Source: Bacillota bacterium
GTDB taxonomy: Bacteria; Bacillota; Bacilli; Paenibacillales; UBA4045
Length of the DNA stretch: 64,000 nt
NCBI GenBank assembly: GCA_023441055.1
Contig: JAEZQY010000008.1
Span: 124,001 to 188,000, forward strand
Direction: 5' to 3'
The notes beneath the pieces are model-generated. The model was not told where the DNA came from, searched no databases, and saw only the letters and a program-made list of their open reading frames with translations. The position numbers and the translations under genes were made by a program. Position 1 is the first letter of the stretch, and every line of letters begins with the position of its first letter. This document shows positions 37,299 through 45,649 of the stretch, piece by piece.

Positions 37299-38246
37299 TC
37301 AACCGATCAATCCGGAGCGCTCCACGCTCTCTACGAAATAACGCTGGAAGAACAAGTAGAACACAATCAGCGGAGCGATCGTCATAAGCACACCTGTGTC
37401 CGACAGCATGGAGACATAGAATTCATCTAGCGCGCCGCCCAGCATCAGCCTCACTTCGTTAGGGAGCAGAGACAGCTTGACTGACATGACATCGGCTGTC
37501 GGCATATAGATGCCGGTGTACACACTGTCGTTCCACTGCCATACAAAGGAGAACAGAAGCACGGTTATAATCGCCGGGATAGCATTCGGGAGCATAATGG
37601 AATGGAAGGTTTTGAATACGCCCGAGCCATCGACGAAGGATGCCTCCTCAATCTCCTTCGGCAACCCGAGGAAGAACTGCCGGAATATATAGATATACAA
37701 GCCCGACTTTAGCGAATTAGCAGTGGCCGCAGTCAATATAAACGGCCAGTACGTATTCAGCATCCGAATGCCGGACCCTTCGGAGAATAATCCCATCAGT
37801 CCGAAGAAATCAAATTTTTGAAAGTTCATATACAGCGGCAGCAGAATCGTCTGAGGCGGAACCAGGATCGTGAAGATGACACCGGCGAACAGGATGCCGC
37901 TGCCCTTGAATCGCAATCGGGCGAATGCATAGCCGGTTATCGCACAGGAAGCGACTTGCAGCATGGTCGTCAAGCTGACCAGACCTAACGTATTGACCAG
38001 GCTTGGCAAATAATCCATCAGCTCACTGGCAACTTTAAAATTTTCTAGCGTGAAATGACGCGGCACCCATACGACAATCGGATCATAAATGTCCTTCCTG
38101 TCCTTGAAGGCAATCGATATTTTCATCAGGATGGGATAGATAATAATGAACGACAACCCGACGAGCAGAATCGATCTGACGACAATCCAAAGCCATTTCT
38201 TCCACCATTCCAGCGATGCGATCGGTAAGTGCATAAGGCGTTCCAA
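37299..38246 (-). CDS. Carbohydrate ABC transporter permease, AraQ/MalG type
   Basis: 315 residues from a TTG start with GGAGGG 8 bases upstream (an internal ATG at 38234 lacks a well-placed site). About six membrane segments; EAA loop EEASFVDGSGVFKTF...LPNAIP. Partner of the permease encoded 16 bases upstream. This is the second permease pair in the apiose operon and has no binding-protein gene directly beside it. Confidence 0.9.
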   Translation of the reverse strand: MERLMHLPIASLEWWKKWLWIVVRSILLVGLSFIIIYPILMKISIAFKDRKDIYDPIVVWVPRHFTLENFKVASELMDYLPSLVNTLGLVSLTTMLQVASCAITGYAFARLRFKGSGILFAGVIFTILVPPQTILLPLYMNFQKFDFFGLMGLFSEGSGIRMLNTYWPFILTAATANSLKSGLYIYIFRQFFLGLPKEIEEASFVDGSGVFKTFHSIMLPNAIPAIITVLLFSFVWQWNDSVYTGIYMPTADVMSVKLSLLPNEVRLMLGGALDEFYVSMLSDTGVLMTIAPLIVFYLFFQRYFVESVERSGLIG

Positions 38247-38261
38247 CAGCGCATCCCTCCT

Positions 38262-39158
38262 TTATTCGTTATAAAATACACCCTTGGATATCAAGTACGA
38301 GCTAATCGATAGGATCACAGCAATACTGCCAAAGTAAATCCATGCCATCGACGCGCTCAGACCAAAATCCAATGCTTTGAAGGCAATGTCATCGATCTCC
38401 TTGGTCAATCGATTGCTTGCGAACGAATCGATGATCGAGAAGATGACATTCGTAATAATGAGCGGGCTGATCATTGGGAAGGTAATTTTCCAGAATGACT
38501 CGTACCCCGTCGCCCCTTCAATCTTGGCGGCCTCGTACAGGGATGGCGATATGGCCTGCAAGCCAGCCAGGAATATGAGAATTTGTACGCCTGATCGACT
38601 GACGATGTCGTAGATTCGATTGACCGCTCCAACCAGATAATCGACAATGACCGGACTGACGCCAGATTCCAGCAGCAGATATTCAAATTGCACACCGCGG
38701 AAGGTTCCGCCCTCGACAATACCGCCTGATGTATTCTGACTCATCATCTCCCCTAGGAAGCTGCCGTTCTGAATCGTAATAATGACCCCAGAGGTCAGGA
38801 TGACCGGGAGGAAGAACACGGCTCTGGCGAACGCTCGGCCTCTGAACCTCTGATTGAGCAGTACGGCTGCAAACAGGCTGAAAAAAATGATAATTGGAAC
38901 ATTGACCACCATGTCAAAGATCGAATCCGTAAGAAAGCGGATAAATGTCGGATGCACAGTCAGCGCCTTCTGATAGTTGACTAGACCGACATATTGCAGC
39001 TTGAAGCCGGACGGGTTCATCACAATTTTGCTAAAGCTGAACTGCAGGGATTGGAACAGCGGTGTCAAGAAGAAAAAGATAAAGCCTGTGAACCAGGGAA
39101 GCAGAAACAGCATGCCCAGTCTACGTTTGCGTTGTTCAAAAGATAGTGGTTTCCTCAT
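38262..39158 (-). CDS. Carbohydrate ABC transporter permease, MalF type
   Basis: 298 residues. MalF-side features: first helix at about residues 15-35 after an RKRRLG segment, EAA loop YEAAKIEGATGYESF...FPMISP. A longer extracytoplasmic loop (about 120-180) than in the other permeases of this window may suit a bulky ligand. The ATG overlaps the DUF5696 gene stop by 4 bases, coupling it to that membrane protein. Confidence 0.9.
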   Translation of the reverse strand: MRKPLSFEQRKRRLGMLFLLPWFTGFIFFFLTPLFQSLQFSFSKIVMNPSGFKLQYVGLVNYQKALTVHPTFIRFLTDSIFDMVVNVPIIIFFSLFAAVLLNQRFRGRAFARAVFFLPVILTSGVIITIQNGSFLGEMMSQNTSGGIVEGGTFRGVQFEYLLLESGVSPVIVDYLVGAVNRIYDIVSRSGVQILIFLAGLQAISPSLYEAAKIEGATGYESFWKITFPMISPLIITNVIFSIIDSFASNRLTKEIDDIAFKALDFGLSASMAWIYFGSIAVILSISSYLISKGVFYNE

Positions 39159-41749
39159 CGTATCTCACCAACCACGGCAAAATGCTTGCCCATTATTGTC
39201 GTCCCTTGCACGTTTACAGCATCGTCGTTGTAATTGATTATGATTTGCTTGCCGCCTTCATAGGTGACCCGATAGACCTGCTCGGCAAGCTTGCGATGAT
39301 CGACTATCGCTTCATGCTGAACATCCGCCAGCACAGCGTTTAACTCGGCATACATCGTCTCGGCCTTGTCTATCCAGTGCAAGTAATTCACCGAGCTCAG
39401 ATGATTGAATGCTGTATCCTTCACTGCTGAATTCGGCGTATGCGTCCATTTGAAGTACACATTGGAGCCCGTCTCCAGCGCCTTGAGCAGATACAACTGC
39501 TCGTCGTAGGAATCAGACAGATTGACTGATTTGCCGGCATAATGGATATAGCCATGCGTGACCATCTGATAGAACGGGATGGCTTCATCCGTTATGAGAT
39601 AGCCGCTGTCGCCTTGCGGCACCTCAATGATATGGGAGGCATATGGGAGCGCGTACGCATTGCCTCCCGTAACCATCAGCTCCAGCGCTTGGTCCCGCAT
39701 AACGCCCAGCTGCTGCTGCACAATTCGCTTCGATACGGCGCGATCCAGCACATGGTTATCCCGGTAGTCCGCATTGAGTGTATGGCCCATATTCCGTACG
39801 GACAGCCCCTTGATCTGATAAGGCTCATAGGCATCAAGGAAGCTGCTCACATAATCCGGCAGTCTGCCATTCGACAGCACATAATAAGAGGTGCCAAGCG
39901 GCGATCTCTCCCGCTGGAACGTTGCCGGATTGAAGGGATGCATAATAGCCGGCTTCTTGGTCAAGTAGCGTGCCGCATCCCGATTCGTGCTGAATGCGCC
40001 CTTCGAGTGATACACATGGATGAACGATGCATCCGGATACAGCTGCACGTCATTGCGCTGCGCATAATCGGCCAATCGCTGCAGCCCTTCTTTGCCGCCC
40101 AGCACACGGTCAGGCTTCACCCGCAGTGGAATCGTATGATTGACTCCGCCATTGAACCAGCCCGTGTAGCGCAGATGAATGCCGCTGATCGCTCGGCTGC
40201 GGAGCTGCTCCAACAGCTCGATTGCCTGATCATAAGTGGTCAGTGGAGACAGTGATTCATACGGAATCCCGAGGAATGACTGCTGCTTCGGAATCGCACC
40301 GACCAGCTCCAGGTAGAATGGCAGCTCATCGCTTGCCTCCAGCCGCTGAAGAACGCCTTTATTCACCAGATACTCTCGGTAGTAATTGGCCATACCGGAA
40401 TACTCGGCCGCCGATCCGCTTAGGAAGGCATAATGAATCACATAATCCGTCCGCATAACGTCCGGCTGATAGATCGGAATTTCAGCGCTAGCCGAAATCG
40501 TGAAGTCACCGGGTTGAACGGAGGACGACAGCTTGATCGCATCCTGCGCCAGCACCTCGAACTGGGGATACACATGATTGTACGAATGCAGCTTGCCGCC
40601 AATATTGGCATTGATCGCGGCAACCGCATCTCCTTGCTCGATCATGCCCAGCAATGCGCTGCCATTCTTGCGAATGCCGAACACCGGCAATCGCAGCTTC
40701 TCATTGTAGTTGAAGTTCTCGGTGCGCACCTTCACCTCATTGAGACCGTAGAGAACACCATAATAAGCGTCTGCGTTAAGCTTGCCATTGTTGAAATAAA
40801 TCAGGCTGCCCGAGCCATCCGGCACGACCATATACCCGTCATCGCTGCTATTGCCAGCTCCGAAGTAATCCAGCACCGACAGGTTGACCATCGGGAATGA
40901 AGCAGGGTATGCTATATCCTCCGTCGGTACGCGGACCGCCAGCTGATCGCCTTCAACGGTATAGGCAATCGACGCCTTGAATACTTTCCGCTCTGCAGCC
41001 TCTCCAGAGAGCTCTCCATTATCAACAACTAGATCCTCCGCTGTGTATCCCGCTTCATCGAACGCCTTGAGCACTCGAGACAGCACAAGACCGGACAGCG
41101 CCGAGTCAACCCGAGTATAGGATTCGCCGTCTGCTGACAGCTTGTAGCCTCTGTTTACATGCTTGATATTGGTCTCATCCAGCTTGGCCAGCAGCAGGCT
41201 TTCATACCTTTCCTTACTCATCGCCACCGGGAGCGACTCGATCCCCGCCTCCATCTTCCCGAATGTATAGCTCACCTTGATTCCATTCGGAATTTCCTCA
41301 TACTCGACCTGCCCGTGCTTCACACTGTCGGAGTATGAATTCAATGTAAACTTCTGCAGCTTGTTGTCTTCATACATGATGCTCATTTGTGCTGACAGTC
41401 GTTCTTGGTTAACCCCATTAGCGATTGGATCATCCTCCCTGTCAACAGGATTGGAATACCAGATTTCGCCGCTGGCGATATCCCGAACGGCTATGGACGC
41501 CTTGTCCTTGTTAATATACAGGGCGATACGTTCAGTGGCAGCAACGCCCTGCATGCCTTCGATCTGAAAGGCGGGCATGGTCGTATGGACCTGTTGTACC
41601 TGATTTGCTTCATCCCCCAGAGCTAGACTGCTCAGTAACGCTTCGGTATCGTTATTGCCCCATTGTCTACCCAAGCCAAGCATGAGCATGACAATGATCG
41701 CACAGACTGCCAACAGGAGGAATATGGTCGCTCGCTTTCCTTTTCTCAT
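39155..41749 (-). CDS. DUF5696 family membrane-anchored protein
   Basis: 864 residues from the ATG at 41749 (a GTG at 41758 lies too close to the AGAGGGG site). One N-terminal membrane anchor (about residues 6-26) is followed by a large extracytoplasmic region with segments such as YMVVPDGSGSLIYFNNGK and a barrel-like half (LRYTGWFNGGVNHTIPLRV), resembling a distorted glycosidase barrel. I recognise it as the DUF5696 type seen in Paenibacillus sugar-importer operons; its function is unknown. Position between the NHL/YIP1 gene and a permease pair suggests a role in substrate capture at the membrane. Confidence 0.72.
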   Translation of the reverse strand: MRKGKRATIFLLLAVCAIIVMLMLGLGRQWGNNDTEALLSSLALGDEANQVQQVHTTMPAFQIEGMQGVAATERIALYINKDKASIAVRDIASGEIWYSNPVDREDDPIANGVNQERLSAQMSIMYEDNKLQKFTLNSYSDSVKHGQVEYEEIPNGIKVSYTFGKMEAGIESLPVAMSKERYESLLLAKLDETNIKHVNRGYKLSADGESYTRVDSALSGLVLSRVLKAFDEAGYTAEDLVVDNGELSGEAAERKVFKASIAYTVEGDQLAVRVPTEDIAYPASFPMVNLSVLDYFGAGNSSDDGYMVVPDGSGSLIYFNNGKLNADAYYGVLYGLNEVKVRTENFNYNEKLRLPVFGIRKNGSALLGMIEQGDAVAAINANIGGKLHSYNHVYPQFEVLAQDAIKLSSSVQPGDFTISASAEIPIYQPDVMRTDYVIHYAFLSGSAAEYSGMANYYREYLVNKGVLQRLEASDELPFYLELVGAIPKQQSFLGIPYESLSPLTTYDQAIELLEQLRSRAISGIHLRYTGWFNGGVNHTIPLRVKPDRVLGGKEGLQRLADYAQRNDVQLYPDASFIHVYHSKGAFSTNRDAARYLTKKPAIMHPFNPATFQRERSPLGTSYYVLSNGRLPDYVSSFLDAYEPYQIKGLSVRNMGHTLNADYRDNHVLDRAVSKRIVQQQLGVMRDQALELMVTGGNAYALPYASHIIEVPQGDSGYLITDEAIPFYQMVTHGYIHYAGKSVNLSDSYDEQLYLLKALETGSNVYFKWTHTPNSAVKDTAFNHLSSVNYLHWIDKAETMYAELNAVLADVQHEAIVDHRKLAEQVYRVTYEGGKQIIINYNDDAVNVQGTTIMGKHFAVVGEIR

Positions 41750-41764
41750 TCCTGTCACCCCTCT

Positions 41765-43837
41765 CTATAGTCTGTAGGCAATTTCGCTGTACACCGTACT
41801 GAGGAAAGCTGCTACCTGTTGAACCAGGCTGAAGAACAGCATAGCCAGAAATATGATAAAAGCCATGGCTAGAATAGTCAGAACAATGGTGACCACCGTC
41901 TTCGTTACGGAATATTGATGGACAGTCATCGTCGATACAAAGAACAAGTATAAGAACCAGCTAACCGCTATGGCGTTGAGTAAATAGTAGAACGCGCTCT
42001 CGTCAACCGTCATGAAGTTGCTCCAGATGGTTGTCGGAATGTAGATCAGAATCATCGGAGTAAGCGAATACGCAGTCCCGATCACAATTTCCTTGAACTT
42101 GCCCTCGCCGCCCATTAACGTCGTTAGCGACCAGTTGGCCACACACCATAAGAGGAAAGGCAGTAGAACGTACAGCAGCTGATTCAAACTGTTCAGGTAG
42201 AGCGGATTGTTGTAGTTCACCACGAAGCCGGCGAACTGATCCTGAAGCGCATTAACGATGACTAACAACAGTACAAGGGTAAGCGCAATGGACATCCTCG
42301 CTTTGTTCTCATACTTGAGCTCCCAATACCCGTCGAATGGATGGAACATAATATAGAACACAAACGCAATCGGTCCCCGCTCCTTGACGTAATTGGGAGG
42401 CCTGTTTCTTAATTTGCGCTTTCGAATGACGGCGAGTGCGATAGCGGCAGCCGCTGCTACTAGCAGACCGAGCATAATGGAGCCGAAATGCCGCTCCAGA
42501 ATCTCCTCCCGATGCCTCTGATAAGCCTTGGAGTAGTAGTCTCTGCTGAAGCCGAGCTTGAAGTATTCCGCTGCCTCTGCATTGTGTCCTTGCCTGAGCA
42601 GGGCTTTGCCTATGCCGATATACGCAATCTCGTAATTGGCATCCAGCTGCGCCACCTGCTCCCACAGCTGGGCCGATCGTTCTTCGTCTCCGATGTAATG
42701 GTAATGTGCCGCTTCATTGATTAAGGATCCGAACGGCGTAGGATGGAATACGGTCAACCGATTCGTCGTATTGTCGAGCACCAGGACTCGATCACCCAGC
42801 CGCGCAATGGCGGCTGCTGACTTGAAGGTTCCAACCTGGTTGCCCATAAGACCGAATACATAGATCAGATTGCCATCCTCATCGTACGTAAATACGCGGC
42901 CGCGCTTGCTGTCCAGCACACTATATATGCCGCTGTCACCAACGGAGACATCGACGAATGTGGAGTTGCCCACAATACTGCCAACCTGCGGCGGATAGAT
43001 ATCCCCGACCGGCTTGAAGTAGCCTTGCTGACGCAATACATCGGTACCGCTCGGGTTCAATCGCTTGACCGGCAAGTCCGAGCCGGATACCGTGCTTGTC
43101 GCATAGATGAAGCCTGCATCGTCAATATCGAAATTGTTGTACTCGACAGGAACGAACTGCTCCATCTGCGCGCGCTGAGCTCTGGTCGAGATCGTCTTCC
43201 AGAAATAATCGATCACATTGTACCGGACTCGATTGGCGCCCATGAAGGTCTGAAATTGTCCGTCGGCATCCAGCTGTATGATGCCATCGAATACGCCGCG
43301 GCCAGCCACATAGATGCGCTTGGCCTTGTCAAGCGCCACCTTGCGCGGGTAGAACTGGAAGCCGTCGCTTAATACATCCGACTCGGGCGCATTGATTTCG
43401 CGGACGAATTCACCGCTGCCGTCGAGCTCGATTAGCCGCTGATTGTCGGTATCCGCAATGAGCAGGTTGCCGGCTGCGCTTACGAACAAGCCTTGTGGAT
43501 TGTTAAAGGTTTCCTGCTTGCCGTCTCGGTCAAAGCCTTCCAATTGCCTGACATAGGACAACTCATCGTCCAGCACGACAATTCTGCCATTGCCCGAGTC
43601 CAGTACGTAGACAAGATCATTGGCAACGAAGACATCCTGCGGTCTGTTGAAGCGTCCGATCCCGAGCTGATCGCCAGAGATAGCGCGATCAGCCGTATAC
43701 GCAATCGGCGATGGCACGGTATTGCCCCAGTACGAATAGTTGTAACCAACATAGGGCTCCTCCGCATCGGCAACGGGCACAGCGACGGAAGTCAACAAGA
43801 TTAAGCTGATGATTATCGATAACCATAATCGATTCAT
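41765..43837 (-). CDS. NHL-repeat protein with C-terminal YIP1-like membrane domain
   Basis: 690 residues from the ATG at 43837 (GTG at 43849 is possible but overlaps its own ribosome site). A signal peptide (to about VADA) is followed by NHL/beta-propeller repeats (about 45-385) recognisable by repeated RFNRPQDVFVANDLVYVLD-like blocks, a short TPR-like stretch (390-440), one membrane helix (about 450-470) and a YIP1-type bundle of four to five helices at the C-terminus. Function unknown. It lies between two permease pairs in the apiose operon, so an accessory transport role is likely. Confidence 0.78.
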   Translation of the reverse strand: MNRLWLSIIISLILLTSVAVPVADAEEPYVGYNYSYWGNTVPSPIAYTADRAISGDQLGIGRFNRPQDVFVANDLVYVLDSGNGRIVVLDDELSYVRQLEGFDRDGKQETFNNPQGLFVSAAGNLLIADTDNQRLIELDGSGEFVREINAPESDVLSDGFQFYPRKVALDKAKRIYVAGRGVFDGIIQLDADGQFQTFMGANRVRYNVIDYFWKTISTRAQRAQMEQFVPVEYNNFDIDDAGFIYATSTVSGSDLPVKRLNPSGTDVLRQQGYFKPVGDIYPPQVGSIVGNSTFVDVSVGDSGIYSVLDSKRGRVFTYDEDGNLIYVFGLMGNQVGTFKSAAAIARLGDRVLVLDNTTNRLTVFHPTPFGSLINEAAHYHYIGDEERSAQLWEQVAQLDANYEIAYIGIGKALLRQGHNAEAAEYFKLGFSRDYYSKAYQRHREEILERHFGSIMLGLLVAAAAAIALAVIRKRKLRNRPPNYVKERGPIAFVFYIMFHPFDGYWELKYENKARMSIALTLVLLLVIVNALQDQFAGFVVNYNNPLYLNSLNQLLYVLLPFLLWCVANWSLTTLMGGEGKFKEIVIGTAYSLTPMILIYIPTTIWSNFMTVDESAFYYLLNAIAVSWFLYLFFVSTMTVHQYSVTKTVVTIVLTILAMAFIIFLAMLFFSLVQQVAAFLSTVYSEIAYRL

Positions 43838-43852
43838 TGTTTGCTTCACCCC

Positions 43853-44722
43853 TTAATCCTTCAAGCCGGAGGAGGCCATCGTTTCAATAATTCTGCTCTG
43901 CGCAAAAATAAAGATCGTAACGGGCACAGACATCAGCAGCAGACCTACAGCTGCTCCGGCGCCGGCGCGTGCGATTCCTCCGGCTACAATTTGACCTAAA
44001 GCATAGTTCATCGTTTTAAGCTGCTCACTGTAGATGAATGTTCCCGGATCCATGCCCCACAACGCCTGGAACAGCAGAATCGTCAGCGTCAGCCATGCTG
44101 GCTTGACTAGCGGCATTACAATTTGCCAGAAGATGCGGTATTCGCTGGCCCCGTCAATCTTGGCGGCCTCCAGCAGCGCATCCGGAATTTGCTCCATAAA
44201 TTGCTTCATCAGGTATAAGCCCAGCGATGAGGCAAAGGCAGGCAAAATGATGGAAGCGTAGGAATCAATCCAGCCGAGCCATGACATAATCATATAATTG
44301 GGAATGGCTGTCACCTGAGCAGAGAACATCAGTGACAGAATGACCGTTGTAAACATGATCTTCGAGCCGGGAAATTTGATCTTGGCGAGCGCGTACGCGG
44401 CAGCAGATGCTAGAATGACATGTCCGAGCGTACCGCCAAGCGTTATGAACAACGTGTTGGATACATATCGGGAGAACGGCACCCAGGATCCCGACATCAG
44501 CATGAACAGGTCGGAGAAATTAGTCGTCGTCGGATTGTTCACGAAGAACCTGGGCGGGAACAGGAACAGCTCATCCAGCGGCTTGAAGGCATTGCTGACA
44601 ATAAACACAAGCGGCAGTGCCATAAAGGCGCCGAATACGGCCAGTATGGCAAACAGCGAAAGATCACCGAGCAGGGAACGATTCACTCTATTCTCGCGCT
44701 TTAACGAAAATGTATTGCTCAT
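43853..44722 (-). CDS. Carbohydrate ABC transporter permease, MalG type
   Basis: 289 residues with EAA loop LEAAKIDGASEYRIF...MPLVKP and C-terminus RIIETMASSGLKD. Forms the first permease pair of the apiose operon with the subunit encoded just upstream (4-base gap). The binding proteins at 48643-50025 and 45650-48550 precede the pair and are its likely partners. Confidence 0.92.
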   Translation of the reverse strand: MSNTFSLKRENRVNRSLLGDLSLFAILAVFGAFMALPLVFIVSNAFKPLDELFLFPPRFFVNNPTTTNFSDLFMLMSGSWVPFSRYVSNTLFITLGGTLGHVILASAAAYALAKIKFPGSKIMFTTVILSLMFSAQVTAIPNYMIMSWLGWIDSYASIILPAFASSLGLYLMKQFMEQIPDALLEAAKIDGASEYRIFWQIVMPLVKPAWLTLTILLFQALWGMDPGTFIYSEQLKTMNYALGQIVAGGIARAGAGAAVGLLLMSVPVTIFIFAQSRIIETMASSGLKD

Positions 44723-44726
44723 GCCG

Positions 44727-45644
44727 CTACTCGCCTACTTTCCTTAGAAGTTTTTGCACAATCAGATTGGAGCCGAGCATGATGATGAACAGCACGGTGG
44801 CAATCGCAGAGGCATAGCCCATCTCGAATCGAATCGACCCGTAATCCTGCAGATGCGTAACAATCGTATGCGCGGCATAGTTGACGCTCGGGAATCCCGC
44901 GATAGCCGTCGATACCTCCGCGACAGCGAACGAGGTTGTGATCTGAATAACAGCCCCGAACATCAGCTGCGGACGCATCGCTGGCAGCGTGATAAACCAC
45001 AGCTCCTGCCATCGATTACGGACGCCGTCGACAGCGCCGGCCTCGAACAGCGTTCGGTCAATGGATTGCAATCCGGCGATGAAGGCCAGGAATCCCGTAC
45101 CCAGACTTAGCCACAGCTGGACGAGAATAACGATCCACAGCACATAGTTCTCATTCTGCAGCCATTGAATCGGCTCCAGCAGAATACCGACTCTCATCAA
45201 GAAGCCATTGGCATAGCCATAGCTGTCACCAGAGAAGATGATCAGCCAGATGAAGAACACATTGCCTGAAATCGATGGCGCGTAGAACACCAATGTCATA
45301 AACGCTCTAAGCTTTGGCGTCAGCTCATTGATCACCCATGCGAATACAAAGCAGGCGATATAACTGACCGGTCCTGTAATCGCAGCGAACAGGAACGTAT
45401 TCTTGATTGCGATCAGGAAGATGTCATCCTTGAGAAACAAGCGGCTATAATTAGCCCAGCCGATCCATCTAGGAAACTCCAGCATATTGAAGTAGGTAAA
45501 ACTGACAATGAGTGAGATGATGACTGGCAGAACGGTGAACAGCAGGAACAGCAGCATAAACGGGCCCACGAGCACATACGCATGCTTGTTCAGAACCACA
45601 TTCTTCTTCAAGGTTAGAAATTTGTGCACGGTGTTATCGTTCAC
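44727..45644 (-). CDS. Carbohydrate ABC transporter permease, MalF type
   Basis: 305 residues. An unusually long cytoplasmic N-terminus (about residues 1-22, with LTLKKNVVLNKHAYV) precedes the first membrane helix. The EAA loop is divergent: FEAGAVDGVRNRWQELW...LPAMRP. The gene follows the large binding-protein gene by 5 bases and precedes its partner permease gene by 4 bases. Confidence 0.92.
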   Translation of the reverse strand: MNDNTVHKFLTLKKNVVLNKHAYVLVGPFMLLFLLFTVLPVIISLIVSFTYFNMLEFPRWIGWANYSRLFLKDDIFLIAIKNTFLFAAITGPVSYIACFVFAWVINELTPKLRAFMTLVFYAPSISGNVFFIWLIIFSGDSYGYANGFLMRVGILLEPIQWLQNENYVLWIVILVQLWLSLGTGFLAFIAGLQSIDRTLFEAGAVDGVRNRWQELWFITLPAMRPQLMFGAVIQITTSFAVAEVSTAIAGFPSVNYAAHTIVTHLQDYGSIRFEMGYASAIATVLFIIMLGSNLIVQKLLRKVGE

Positions 45645-45649
45645 CCCAT

